Position numbers and translations under genes: made by a program
Assembly (NCBI RefSeq): GCF_019059575.1
Contig: NW_024882034.1
Location: 372,001-436,000, forward strand
DNA from: Amphibalanus amphitrite
Taxonomy: Eukaryota; Arthropoda; Thecostraca; Balanomorpha; Balanidae
Reading direction: 5' to 3'
Length of the DNA stretch: 64,000 nucleotides
The notes under the pieces: generated by a model
The model's database searches: none
The model's input: the letters and a program-made list of their open reading frames with translations, nothing else
What the model was told of the DNA's origin: nothing
Part shown: positions 42,508-54,576 of the stretch, piece after piece
Layout of the letters: each line of letters opens with the position of its first letter
How positions within the stretch are numbered: position 1 is the first letter of the stretch

Positions 42508-44866
42508 TTAAGCGGACCCGATGATGCTCGGCACCATGTGGACCCTATAGAACTGTTTTAGGAGTTCTAGGTTTACAGTCCATGAATCGCTTCTGGCGAT
42601 GGTAACGATGTGTAAGTCACGAGTCGTCCAGACAACAAAGTCACACTTGGTGAAGCCACTTAACCACATCTGGCCCTGTACCTGGTGGAAGTAATCGTGA
42701 TCTTCTTTAAGATTCAGGTTTTCGTCCAAGAAAAACTTTCCATCTGCTTGCACGGCTTCCTGGATCGTTCGACACCTGTGTGTCCACGGACACTTCACCT
42801 CTAGGAGTGTATCCCCCACTACACCATCTGGAGAGGCCCCAAGCATACCATCTTCAGAGAGAAAAATCCCATTCTCTTCCACCTTTTTTCCAGTGCGATT
42901 TTCATACGCTCGCTTTGCAGCTGCTTCGTGGGTTCGTCCCCATTTTACAGCTGCACTGCCGGATGGGTCATAGCCACCAAGGAGCCTTTTGAATAGTGAC
43001 TTTGGGTATCTTCCTCTGGCAATTGCCTTCAAGACGAGGCCGAAGTTGCTCGATGTCAGCCTTCCCTTTCTAGCAACAAACCACTTGGGGTTTTTGACCT
43101 GACCACTGGTCACCCTCTGCACCTCTGCAATCTCTTCCTTTGAAAGAGACAGCATTGCTAAAAGGAAGTGGGACTTGTCAGCTGATGCATGAAACTCAGC
43201 ACTAGTTAGGATGCTGTCGATGTTTGGTACCTTCTCTTCTGGGGAAGGCTGAGACTCTGGAGCCAACAGCCATGCCAGCCCACATGGCTGCTCCCTCACC
43301 TGGTCATACAGCCATGCCAGTTGGTCCTCTTTGACAGAGCTCACCAGCAAAGAACTGTCTTCCTGGGGGAACATCTCCTTTGCTTTCAACATTGTCGCGT
43401 TGCTGGATCCTCGGTTCCATTGACACTGCCGATCAGTCTGCGACCAGTTCTTCTGTGCATACAGAAGGATGGCAGCCATGTGGGAGCACCGATGCTGACC
43501 ATTTGGGCATGTGCAGCTTCCATCCACTGGCTTCTTGTTCTCGACAGTGACCTGAAACACAGAATAACAACAATTTACACCTTTGCAGCAGGTAATCAGC
43601 AAGCCTTATTCAGATTTTTATTAAATACCTGCATGATATTTTTCTAACACATTAGTTCAAACCATATTCAATTAATATCAAAGTGGACGTTTCACTCAAG
43701 TGAAATGTTTATCATGAAAATAAGTTCACAAAATGAGCACAATTGATTGCAGCTGTTTATATTCATAGAACCTTCCAAATATGCATTATAATCATAGTTG
43801 ATATTACAAAACATAAATGTTTTGGACAATGACTTGATGTTAGATTTTAGCAAAAAGGGATTGCTTTTTAAAAGTATATGCTGTATATCTGGGGATGCTT
43901 TAATAAAAGTAAACAAAAATAACTGAAATTTGAAAGCAAATTTCTTTGAGTGATCTTGAATGAAGTGAGACTGAAGATTAGATACATCGCCTAAACCAAA
44001 TTGCCATTTCCATTTCAACTTATAAACCCTCCTATCCATTTAATTCCACTAAATGTCCATGGTTGCACAGGATGCCACACAAGTCTGCCGCACACTTGCT
44101 ACGTAGATCAATTGATCTATCATTTTACTATACACTTAAATTTAAAACCAAGCTAACATCAACTACACTCCGGGCTGGAGGAGGTCAGGTCCTCCACAAA
44201 CAATACCAAGTGGCCTCGGTACTGGTAGGGCAGACATAGCACGAGCTGCCATGTGAGATATCATAGGTTGAAGGTGGTAGGTTCAAGGTTGTAGGTTGTA
44301 GGAAGTAGATTGTAGGTCAGGTTACGTATCTTTGGTTAGGTGTTTTGATTTGGTTAGCAAAATGCATTCTGGGGCATATGGCAGCTCGTGCTACGTCTGC
44401 TACCGTGGCATCTCATTTTTCCTATTCAGCTTTTGCTAAGGTAAAATAATGCAAGATGCCTGTCACATGGGGATAATATAAAGAACTATGGAGTACCTAT
44501 GTAGACTCGAATGAAAATATATAATGAAATGTTTCTTTTATTTGGTCATGTTCACTCAATACTTTTGCCACATTCACCTCATTCTCAATTGCAATTGCAA
44601 TTTTGTTCCCACATTCATGCCACGATTTCATGAAGGCAGATTTCATAAAGTACTTGAAATGCCTATCACAAGCATGAAGAAATACTCACTTGAACATCAT
44701 AGGTCCTTTTCTTCATGCTGGCCTCAACAGAAGCCACAATGTATTTGCCATCCTGCAGGGCAATGGATCGGATTTTGCCACCATCCAATGCTCTTTCACC
44801 CTTCTCAATCACACTGGACATAGTTTGAAAAAAATCACCTATGGCTGCAACACTAACGAAGGCCAT
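42508..44866 (-). CDS. SWIM zinc finger and YqaJ-type nuclease (ISL2EU second protein), two exons, about 406 aa
   Basis: Seen: exon 44866-44690 ends at GTGAGT; exon 43551-42508 follows TTTCAG. Phase 0 joins YDVQ to VTVENKK. The SWIM finger (about residues 70-90) reads CTCPNGQHRCSH, a C-x-C-xn-C-x-H pattern. The YqaJ/lambda-exonuclease-like core shows LTSSNFG, AVKWGRTHEAAAKRAYE (an E in helix context), MLGASPDGVVGDTLLEVKCPW (D-xn-E-x-K motif) and HDYFHQVQGQMWLSG. Known: YqaJ proteins are RecB/PD-(D/E)XK-type exonucleases used in recombination, and ISL2EU transposons carry one. Its exact job in transposition is not settled. The start at 44866 is the first in-frame Met of the exon; further upstream exons cannot be excluded. 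Confidence 0.88.
44224..44404. mobile_element. Small MITE in the nuclease intron
   Basis: Inverted ends of about 28 bp built on CAGACATAGCACGAGCTGCC bracket GTAGGTT-type low-complexity sequence. No target duplication was resolved. Confidence 0.65.
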
Positions 44867-45600
44867 GATAGCTCACACCATGCCCAAACACGTCAAACAC
44901 AGCCTGCAGCCCAGAAACGTGCAAATGTCCGTAACGTACTATTGTTTTCACGTGGTTTTCACCAAATGTCACATATGCGCCACAAATGCTAACACCATTG
45001 TGAATTTAGTAGCCTCACATTTCTTTGGGCTTTTTCAGCCAAATTTCGATGAAACTTGAAGCAAATCAATTTCAGAAATGTTATTCATCCATCTAAGTTT
45101 CCAAAGAAATTCCAAATCAGGGTCGGACAATTTTTGAATCGCCACAATACACCTTTCTAGATAATCCCCTATCTCTACAGCATTAGCGCAGTCAGCTGTT
45201 GGAACCGTGACGTCACACTTAACAGCCCTATACTGATTATCACCTCGCCTTTCTGCGAAAAGGAGACTACTGAAGGGAGTTTATTGGATGGACGCTAACG
45301 CTTCGGAATTTATCAGAATATGTTCATCCAATTTGAACTGGGCTGTAAACAAGCGACCCCTGCTGACGTCATCGGCTCAGATCAACCCAATGCTCTCCAG
45401 TAGAATGATGAAGGTCTTGGCGCCGTTATTATGCAGTGCCAGGGCCATAGTTATCGACATATCACTTTGGGCGCTCGTAGAATAAAAACATTTTAATGTT
45501 GGTTTATAGTGACTTGAGCAAAACGTTCTGCTTCTGATATTCAACAATTTTTTTCTTTTTACAATCTTTCGATTTTTTCCCTGTATTCCATTTTTCATTA
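44867..45600. other. Right flank of the ISL2EU genes, no gene recognised
   Basis: The ISL2EU right terminus probably lies here but I could not match it to a left end near 40.05-40.13 kb. Confidence 0.4.
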
Positions 45601-45601
45601 T

Positions 45602-45790
45602 GCCTGTCCCGTAGCTCAGTTGCTAGAGCGTTGGACTCGCAGTAGTGAGAGCCCGAGTTCGAGTCGTTGCAGCGCTCGTTATTTCAGACTCCTGAAGGGG
45701 ATGGTCTGCGGTTGGTGGGAGCAGCCGCAGCTAGTTAGTTGAAGTCAGAGCTAAGTGGCGCAGGTAGTATCCGGCTTTGAAGTGAACGTT
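45602..45790 (+). repeat. tRNA-derived SINE head
   Basis: TAGCTCAGTTGCTAGAGC fits a tRNA A box and GAGTTCGAGTC a B box with normal spacing. The 3' side does not pair with the start to form an acceptor stem, and non-tRNA sequence continues, so this reads as a SINE rather than a functional tRNA. Confidence 0.55.
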
Positions 45791-47750
45791 AAACTTTGAC
45801 ATCTAAATTCTCCCGTTATTCGGAATTGCACGATCGGATGATAGGGGTTGGGGTCTACGCAACAAGCTCCGCTTAGCGATGGGCTCTGCCTCTGTCAATC
45901 CGTCCATTCACACATTCGAGCTAAAATTGTTTAAAGAAATAGTAACTCTGTCTCAATGCACCTAGCCAAGCGCATAGTTTGGCTCATCTGGTTAAATTAA
46001 TAACATACAAAATGTTAATGTACAGACATGTGACAACAAATATGATCTTGAGATATTAAAATTTTAAACAAGTCAAAAATCGCATTTATTGGATAAAAGG
46101 TGGACATTTTTATATTTTAATTTCTATGCCAATGTCTAAAAGTTTGGTTCCAAAGTTTGGTAAGCGCGGATTGGCTTGTCGCTCGTCAAAGACTGCGCCA
46201 AGAAGATTTGCTGAGTAGATCCTGCTTCTTTACGCCCAGTCGGAAAATTCCGGGTAATTGGTAGAAGTTGAAGGCCAACACAAAGCCAGAGCGCAGCCTA
46301 CCCAACTCTACGACTCCGCCTAACCATGACCGTCGCCCGCGCCATCTGCACTCGGCTGTGCAAACCTAAACCATCCCAGTGCGGGCTGGATTCTCACGTA
46401 TCGAGCGCCGCAGCGAACCGGTTCAGTCTCACAACTGAAAGTTGTACAAGTTAGTTTCTCAACAGGTAAATAATTAACTATGTTCAAAAGCTATTCCGGA
46501 ACTACGGAATGAAATAACGCCTCCCACAGCAAATGTCAGGATAATAGCTAAAGCAATGCAACAATAGATAAAGCAGCACGCATTAGGATTGCCAATGCAT
46601 TAAATGATTATTTATTGCATTTGCATACTGCACATACCTAAGAGTCAGTATCAGCGAGTTAGAGTATAGAGCTGAAGTGGCTTGAGCGCGGCATTGTTCA
46701 AAGCCGGCTGCGATCGACAGGAGACGGCAAGTGGCCGTTGGGATCTGCTGCATATGCAGGGCGGCCCTCAGGGAGCCGCTACTGCCCGTTATCATAGTAC
46801 TATAGGTCGTGTCGAGAGGCCAACACATCCCGTGCATATTCATAGCCGAGAAGCGGGCTTAGCCAGCGGCGGCGCATTGCTCGTACTCAGCCGCTGCTCG
46901 CCCCTTGCCGTCTTTATACCTAGATCTGAGAGAGAATAGGGAAACTGAGAGCGGCTAACAACAGAACAAGACCCGGAGATGGATTAGAATATAGATAACT
47001 GAGTTTAGATTGGTAATTGGTATGCTTCAGAGGCTGCTCTTTAGCATCTTTGCATGTTTTAAAATCAAGAAACTAAATGCCACAGGTAAAAGGATAATTG
47101 ATGCAAGGAAAGGCGTAACAACAGGCCATCCATAACTGTCGTTATGCTATTTACACTGCAAATGTAAAGTCAGCAACCAAGAATACGCAAATGAAAGATA
47201 CATATCAACTGTCAGCAATAAATCATAAATCTACTCATGAATAACAATGCCTACTCGAGGGTGGCTGAGCCAAAGTGAACTCCGAGTTAATCTGATAGAG
47301 TACGTAGGTATGGAGGACATATACCCTCAAGAAAAAGGGACAAAGCTCATAACGTAAATCAACTGATGTCGTGGAAATGTCCCGTTTTACACTTTGAAGA
47401 CCTAGGGGATATGAAGCAATCTACTCTGTGACACAACTTCTGTCTTTTCTGTCGGAAGCCGCAGTCAACTCCCACGACCAAACTCGGCTAGAGCGACAGT
47501 CCTCTTAGACCAGAGCTATAGAAGCAGGGCGAGATCTCCAATTACAACTGGATCCACTAAGGTTATTGTGGTCGGGCCACAAAGTAAAAACTGATCTCGC
47601 GACCAGCTTTAGACCGTAGACGTTCCCGCGGTCACTTATATTTTTACAATGTAAGTAAGTGAATGCCACCCCGGTTTTATTTACAGCTGGAGCGAAGATG
47701 TTCAATGCTGACATTAACATTGGAACCATGAAAAATGTAATACTTCTGTA
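45791..47750. other. Noncoding, no gene recognised
   Basis: Mixed composition with short chance frames only. No splice-supported exon, RNA gene or transposon ends were seen. Confidence 0.5.
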
Positions 47751-47758
47751 ATGTAAAG

Positions 47759-48179
47759 CAGGGTTGTGCTCGACTCAAAAAAATTTGCCGACTCGACTCA
47801 GCATTCAACTTCAAGTGTGTTGACTCAAAATTGACTCATATAAAAAAGCTGTTGAGCGGGGGGGGGGGGTGAAAAAATTCGGCAGCAAGGCCAGGCCTAA
47901 GCTGTTAAGCGAGGGGAGAATGAAAAGCTTATATATTTATGTTTCTAGAAAGGTGAGTCAGCTGACTCATGTTCCTAAATGTTTTTGACTCAACTCAATG
48001 TCAAAAGTTATTTTACTGACTCAACTCTGACTCAACTCAACACCTTAATATTTTTGTCCGACTCAACTCTGACTCAACTCAACAGCTCAACATTTTATCC
48101 GACTCGACTCAACCCTGACTCATTTGAGTCAGAGTTGAGTCAAATTTCTGACTCGACTCATGAGTCAAGCACAACCCTG
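47759..48179. mobile_element. hAT-like nonautonomous element with TGACTCA arrays, 421 bp
   Basis: 8-bp target duplication ATGTAAAG at 47751-47758 and 48180-48187. Left end CAGGGTTGTGCTCGACTCA, right end TGAGTCAAGCACAACCCTG. The interior repeats ACTCAACTCTG and holds a dozen or so TGACTCA/TGAGTCA heptamers plus a G-run. The 8-bp duplication with CAGGG termini is typical of hAT. Confidence 0.9.
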
Positions 48180-48549
48180 ATGTAAAGTGTCATTTTATCT
48201 TATGCTGCTTCGTCACGAATTCGATGAAAGAGTAAATACCCGGTAGGCATCTATTGTTTTTTTTTTCTATAAAGGATATAACAAGTCATTTTATATGTAT
48301 AGTAGGGTGTTTCATTACACTATGGTAAAATAATGTTGGTTCAAAACTCAGCCATATCGACTTTGCCCCAACTCTACCCGTAAAACTGAATCGATTGATA
48401 CGCTTGAAACCCAAATTTTAGTATATTTAGGGGTCGCACACTTTTGTCACCAAAACTCGTTACACAGAGAAGGGGGCACAACCTTCCTTGGTGCGCTTGG
48501 GCAGCGCCTTCCGGTTGAGTTCCACGACTCGCAGGCCATCGTTGTTAGG

Positions 48550-49060
48550 GCCCTGCCGCCCTCAATAGACCGTTGCAGAGCCCTCAGATGCCAGCATAGC
48601 CCCCGCAGCCTGGTTGTGTTGGGGCCCTCAGAGGCCGTCGCTGGGCCGCCTGAAGCCAAATGGACCCTCAGACTTGAGTTGGGTCTAGGGCCGTCACGAG
48701 GGCCCTCAGAGACCGTCGTAGAGACCCTCAGGGGCCAGTGGGGCCCCTGGAGTCCTGTGGGACCCTCAGCGGTCGTCATGAGGGCCCTTAGTGGTCGTTA
48801 TAGGGCCCAAGGGGACAGAGTTCGTCGTGAGAGCCCACAGAGATCATCGTAAGGGCCCTCAGAGGCCGTCATATGGGCCCTCAGAGGCCAGCGTGGCCCC
48901 TGGAGTCTCTGTGGGACCCTCAGCGGTCGTCACGAGGGCCCTTAATGGCCGTTGTAGGGCCACAGGGGACAAAGCCCTCAGGTGGGAGCCCTCAGAGATC
49001 GTCATAAAAGGGCCCTCTGAGGCCGTCGTGGGGGCCCTCAGATGCCGTGTGGAGCACCAA
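48550..49060 (+). repeat. GGGCCCTCAG minisatellite with higher-order structure
   Basis: Short units (roughly 27-30 bp) built on GGGCCCTCAGAGGCCGTC repeat with divergence. A larger block starting CCTGGAGTC near 48738 recurs about 160 bp later near 48900. The frames across it are repeat-driven. Confidence 0.85.
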
Positions 49061-51039
49061 ACGCGGCTCGGGACACTTCTAGCCGGTGTGGAGGCCCCGA
49101 CTAGCATGGGGCGCTCCTGACCATAAATAGACACCCCGGATGATTCCACATCAGTGTTCGTTTCCCGATCACTGGTTTTCAGGAGAAAATGTATTGGATG
49201 GTGCGACGGGCCCCTTGTATGGATTTTGGGGGTGCAAAAAAGATATGTTTGCACCCCCATGTTTTTCGATGGGGGTGCAGCTGCACCTCCTGCACCCCCT
49301 ATTCCGCCGCCACTGCCTGGCTTTCTCAACCAAATCAGTTCGCAGGAAGACTACTCATGTTACGGCCAGAAACAAAATCAGAGATGAAAAGTCGCAGAAA
49401 TGTGCGACCTCTAAACATCATCAGAATGAAGTGAAATTTTACACAGAAACTTGTGAGCAGATGACATTTGAGGGGAACATCGATATGACTCGCAATATGG
49501 CACTTTGAAAATGTGAAACACCCTAATGTATAGGGCATAACATTTCTATCGTTTGCTAAAACGAAAAGCTTTGTGGACTCCAAGACGGCTTATCCTTATG
49601 AAAGTGTATCTCATCAAAGAAATAGCACTTCCTCTACATTACAATCCATATTAGCCGTTGTCACGACGGGCTATCTGGTGAATGCACCTAATCTGACCAA
49701 ATCTGCACCCAAATATCTTTTACAATACAATAAATATCTTTCTATCGTGTATTTAATCGAAAATGTCTGATAGTTTGAAAAATGAGGTGTATAAGCATCT
49801 GCGCAACCCAAAATGGTAACTTTTAAGAAACACAATTAACCTAATTTGACCAAATCTGCACCTAATCCGCACCAAATGTGAACCAGATGGCCTTCGTAAA
49901 AACGGGTATTTTTATTGTTTACCTCTCGGAACATTGCACTTAGTATGCTATATATTGTCCCTATCACATCTGAGTTATAACGGTGAGAGGTGGGGGAGCG
50001 AAACACTTCAATACCGTCGCTCCAGCACTCTGGTAATGTGCGTACCTATGTGCATATTTCCTTGGACCAGGACGCATCTAATTCGCGCGAAGTCACTTCA
50101 GCGTTACAGTGGCTGTCAAGATCTAAATATTTAACGTAATCACTCACTTGACCGCAAGTGTTCAGCGTGCCTTTCTTCAACAACAATGGCGGACATTTCT
50201 AAGAGCAAAGCTTAGGCATCGTCCGAGCAGAAGGCTTGAACGTGGCGTAGCTTCTTAGCATCACCCATTATCTATTTTACAATTAATTTGCACACAGTAC
50301 CTGAACACTTTTTAAAAAGCCTGAGACATCACTTTTCCAGTTGTTGTTACTTCCATTTCCAAACAAAGCAAAAATGAGCAGTACGTATAGAAATACCTAT
50401 CTTCATATGCGTAACAAAAAGCTGTCTGCGGCGAGAACAACCCTAAATTTCACGAGATCCATATGCAATCGTCATCCCATCGCGTGCTCACCTTCGATCA
50501 ACGCTCCAGACTGCAGCACCGACAGTTGGGCTGCACGACCACAACCAATTTCAAAGTTACCATGGCCCGGACCGCCGCCTCAGTTGAACGTTCTTCATAG
50601 TACGCTCACTCCTCAAATGCAGGCAGACGACATCCAGTGTGTCCCGTGGTTCCACTATCACCACCGTTCATCCACCAACCATTCAACACACGCTCCACCG
50701 CGGCACCACCAGGAAAAGCCACAGCTCCAGACTCCAGACTCCAGAAGCCACAGACTACCCTGAGCTGACCGGCATGGGTCGCCCCACCCTCCGCCACCCG
50801 CCGCCAGCCGGCGTCTGAGCTGAGACAGACGGTCGGGCACAGCGCGCGGCGCACCGACCGACCCGCCGACGAGGCGCGCCACACGGGACGCATACACGGC
50901 ACGGAACGCATACACGGCACGGGACGCGTACACGGCACGGGACGTATGCACGGCACGGGACGCATACACGGCACGGGACGCATGCACGGCACATGGGGCT
51001 TAGACGGTGCACCGCTCTTTCTTATATGATACAGATCTC
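49061..51039. other. Noncoding, no gene recognised apart from an 18-bp minisatellite
   Basis: A hairpin of GGGGGTGCAAA / TTTGCACCCCC type lies at about 49229-49260. Frames near 50.3-51.0 kb are low-complexity or repeat-derived. Confidence 0.45.
50883..50993 (+). repeat. 18-bp tandem repeat, about six copies
   Basis: Unit ACACGGCACGGGACGCAT with single-base variants. On the minus strand it yields the repeated MRPVPC-like peptide frames, which are artefacts. Confidence 0.93.
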
Positions 51040-51300
51040 TTATCCCGCGGCCGCGCCCCGTTGAGGTCTGGCAGGTTCCACATCCTGTTGGGGGGGGGGG
51101 GGGCAATGGGCCCCCCGTCGTATCTCCGGAACCAATAGCCGGATCGGAAAAATTCAAACGGCATTCGAAAGAGCTCATCGAGATGCACAGCACAAGATAA
51201 GATATCGATGACTTTGATATTTGACCTGTGACGTCACAGGGAGGCCAAACAAGGTCAAATCAGTCCAATTTACAATGACGATAAGTCGGTCATAAAAATG
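51040..51300. mobile_element. Damaged fragment of a TTAA-type element
   Basis: CCCGCGGCCGCGCCCC, then a G-run, CCCCCC and GGAAAAATTCAAACGGCATT in the same order and spacing as the duplicated-terminus end of the complete elements. The TTAA is mutated and the far end is missing. Confidence 0.6.
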
Positions 51301-51466
51301 CAAAAAAAAATCGCAATCTTGGGTTCTTTTATCTGACGACCTGGAAGGTCACCGATTGTCTTGAAATCCTAAAAATGGGCACCACTCACTGCGTCTTGTG
51401 AGGGCACACATGCTTCTTCTTTTCCCGTCATGACCTAGCGCAATTAGGGACAACATGGTAAGGGGC

Positions 51467-51730
51467 GTATCGAGAGTACATGAACCTCCAGGCTCCACGA
51501 ATTAAACTATTAAAACAGTTACATTTAAGGCGTACCGGTTTCGTCTATTGACTTCTTCAGCGCCGTATGAAACAAGGAAAACAAGGTTCCTTGTTTCATA
51601 CGGCGCTGAAGAAGTCAATAGACGAAACCGGTACCGGGTACGCCTTAAATGTAACTGTTTTAATAGTTTAATTCGTGGAGCCTGGAGGTTCATGTACTCT
51701 CGATACAATACTTGTCCATTTATAACTACA
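51467..51730. mobile_element. Near-palindromic hairpin element
   Basis: Arms 51467-51579 and 51587-51706 are inverse copies apart from a 7-nt indel, around a 7-nt loop. The 12-bp direct repeat ATGGTAAGGGGC occurs at 51455-51466 and 51731-51742, which suggests insertion with duplication. Confidence 0.85.
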
Positions 51731-52216
51731 ATGGTAAGGGGCCTCCCTCTTGCCCAAGACGTGTGCATAAAACGATAGGCTTTTTCATTATACGCGAGTG
51801 CTAACGCGAGCACTGAAAAATCCTCACCAATGCAAACTTCTGAGACAGTTGACCTTGAAGATGCTCATTTTTTGCTCGACTGCTCTCTGGGTCTACGCTA
51901 TTAACAAGGCCGCTTTGACCGCGAATTTAGTGAGCGTTTAAGTAGGTAGCTAAAATCCCCTTCGACCTGTGCTTGTGGGCGGAGAATCAATAGCCCGGTT
52001 ATAGAGCCGACCTTGAAGGTTTTTGGTCGTTTGCCAGATGCCGCTCAGGCAGACGACAGTGAGGGACGATTAGCATTGACCGCTGGCGGAGTGGTCGCCG
52101 ACTGGGCCCTGGTTATTATATCGTTAGCGATCTGCACCGGGGCCGGTAACTGCCAGGCTGTGAGGAAGGTTTTTTATCTCCGAGAGACCGCCTCACCTCC
52201 TGATGGCGTCCGTAAC

Positions 52217-52486
52217 CATCGGCGCGGGAGCCGGGGGGGGGGGGGGGGGGCAGTGGGGACAGCTTGCCCCCCCAACTCTGGGGCCGTGGGGGCGGTGCCC
52301 CCACAGCTTTGAGACGGAATACCACACTTTTTTTGCAGATGTTTTCTTTTTTTGTTGAAAAAGCCGAGGGGTGAAAAATAAGCGGCCTAAAACCGGTGAG
52401 AAAACTAGATTTGGGGGTACCCTAGGTTAATCTCTATTATGGTGTGCCCCCCCCCCCCCAGTCGGAAAGTAGTTCCCGCGCCCCTG
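52217..52486. mobile_element. hAT-like nonautonomous element, 270 bp
   Basis: 8-bp duplication TCCGTAAC at 52209-52216 and 52487-52494. The ends share GGCGCGGGA in inverse. Long G- and C-runs face each other inside the ends. Confidence 0.78.
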
Positions 52487-52589
52487 TCCGTAACTCCGTC
52501 TCCTCCAACATAAGCATGTGCTTTCCCGATAATTTTGTTTGATCTAAGAAAGAATATGGAAATCGTTAATCGCTTCTCTCTTTCTTTCT

Positions 52590-52592
<3 letters not shown>

Positions 52593-52674
<82 letters not shown>

Positions 52675-52686
52675 CTCTCTCTCTCA
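52593..52686 (+). repeat. (CT)n microsatellite
   Basis: About 90 bp of CT dinucleotides with one CCC interruption. Confidence 0.97.
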
Positions 52687-52699
52687 TAATGTCAAACCT

Positions 52700-54568
52700 T
52701 GTTTGTATCGACACAATTTCCAACACGTTTAAAATTGAGATACAAGCTTTGAAGTGATCAACTCGCTTTTGCTCTTGCCAAAGTCAGACAGCACACTAGG
52801 TTCACCGCTACCGCAATCGGCAGTGAATGCTGAATTTGGCATAGCGGAGCTTATTAGTCACAGACTTGCTTTGATCCTTCTTTCGAATGATATTAGCGTT
52901 AAATATCCTCATGAATGCGTCTTGTGATCGTAGCAGGACTGGAATGATAAATAGTTCGAGTTGGAGAAAGGTGTCTTGTTTACGAATTGTAAATGATATT
53001 GAATGAATTGCGAAAGTTCATTTACATCATTTTGCCACTCGTCGCTTCGCCTGCTCCGCCAGCTATATAGGCCACTGTGGCCTGCAAGGCTGATGAGCGT
53101 TGGTCTCCCTGGCTGGGCGGCGGCTGTCCCTCCTGCTCTCTCAGCCAGGGTATATCTCCCAGCTACTAAGGCTGCTGCATCCTGCAGCATGTTGGTCTTG
53201 CTGGCTAGGCGGCTGGGTGAGACCCTGTCTCGCTGCACTGCTGGGTGGCTGGGGGTGTTAAGCCCGGTCTCACTGCACTGCTGGGTGGCTGGGCGTGTTC
53301 GCCCCGGTCTCGCTGCACTGCTGGGTGGCAGTAACGCTGCTGGGCCGGGAACTGGTCGTGTCTTGGCTGGCAGGCCTCAGGCCTGCACTGCGGTCGCGGG
53401 GAGCGGGGCGGAGCGGCGGCTGCCGGCCGGCTGGGCAGACCATTATGCCGCCCGGCCGGCTGCACTTTTGATATCCGGCCGTCCGTCGGGCCGCCAATCT
53501 GCCTATTTGGCCGGGCGCGCCGCCCGTTAGCTGTCTCAATGCCGTCAAATGGCCTCCGGTCAACGGCCATTTGCCGAACGGCCGGCCGACCGGTGCCGCC
53601 GCCGCAGCTGGTCACGTGACCCGTGCAGGGGCAGCTCCAGTGCTGCCGGCACCTCAGGTGTGGCAGTCACGTGATAACTGTGCCATAGACTCATTCCGGC
53701 CGCTGGCTTTGGCATCAGCCGAATTTCCGTTCTTTCATTTCAAGTTGAAGTTTCTTTTTAATTAAAAATACCGACATGACCGCTAGAATTGTAAATACAA
53801 TGGGATCAGGGACAAACCATCATCGACACTTTAAAAAAACAAAATTAGCCATGCATTATTAATCCCTCAGTTTCGCATGATGACGTCAAAGTTTGCCTTT
53901 GTAGTGTGCTGCATAATTTCATCTGTTCTATGTTTAATGTCCTCGGCGGTTTCCGTTGCATCTTATGGCTGCCATCGGAGGTGATTTAGCCGTCTCGATA
54001 GGTCCGGACAATCCTCTGGCGGGCCGTGATTCTGGCGTCTGACTGGGCTTCTTTGACTGGGGGCCGGGAGGAGCCATCAGTAACGGCCGCCGACGTCGGA
54101 CGGGGCTGGCGGTGTGACGTCATCCTCCACCGACTCGTCCCCCCTCCCCTCCACCGTCCGCCCAGTACCTACGACGGCTGCCATCTGCAGACGACGACGC
54201 TGCGTTACTGCTCAATGTCAGAAATGTAACAAGGAAATGAGGCTTACTATCCAATACCATTGAAAAGAAAAGAGGATTCCTACCCAATATCAGAAAAGGA
54301 AACATTGTGCTACCCAATGTCGGCAAAATCCATGTGGAATAAATTATCACTACGTAATGCCAGATTGGTGTTTATAGATAGGTATGTATGTACCATGGGC
54401 TTCTGTGTACAGCATACACAGGTCTAGGCCTAGATATACAGAAATGACACTTTCCAGTGTCAGATAAATTCGGAAAGGAGTTCTACTACCTAGATAAAAA
54501 GGAAGGCCCTGATGTCAGTGGTTGAATTGATATCAACGTAACAACAACATCCACCGTCGATTTAATGT
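52700..54568. other. Noncoding, no gene recognised
   Basis: Includes a GC-rich stretch at 53.2-53.7 kb. No convincing exon was found. Confidence 0.5.
53222..53335 (+). repeat. Tandem repeat of about 48 bp, 2.5 copies
   Basis: The unit contains CACTGCTGGGTGGCTGGG and CCCGGTCTC. Confidence 0.85.
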
Positions 54569-54576
54569 GTGCTAGA

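Larger units (their letters stand above)
40136..44866. mobile_element. ISL2EU (IS4EU)-type two-gene DNA transposon, coding core
   Basis: A THAP + DDE_Tnp_4 transposase on the plus strand converges on a SWIM + YqaJ-like nuclease on the minus strand. This pairing is the described coding content of ISL2EU elements of the PIF/Harbinger-related group. Both reading frames are intact after splicing. I could not resolve the terminal inverted repeats, so the coordinates cover the genes only. Confidence 0.85.

Noticed and set aside
45602..45675. Functional tRNA gene
   Set aside because: A and B boxes are present but no acceptor stem forms and unrelated SINE-like sequence continues.
50606..51193. 195-codon minus-strand frame
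   Set aside because: Composite of the 18-bp tandem repeat and a TTAA-element fragment.
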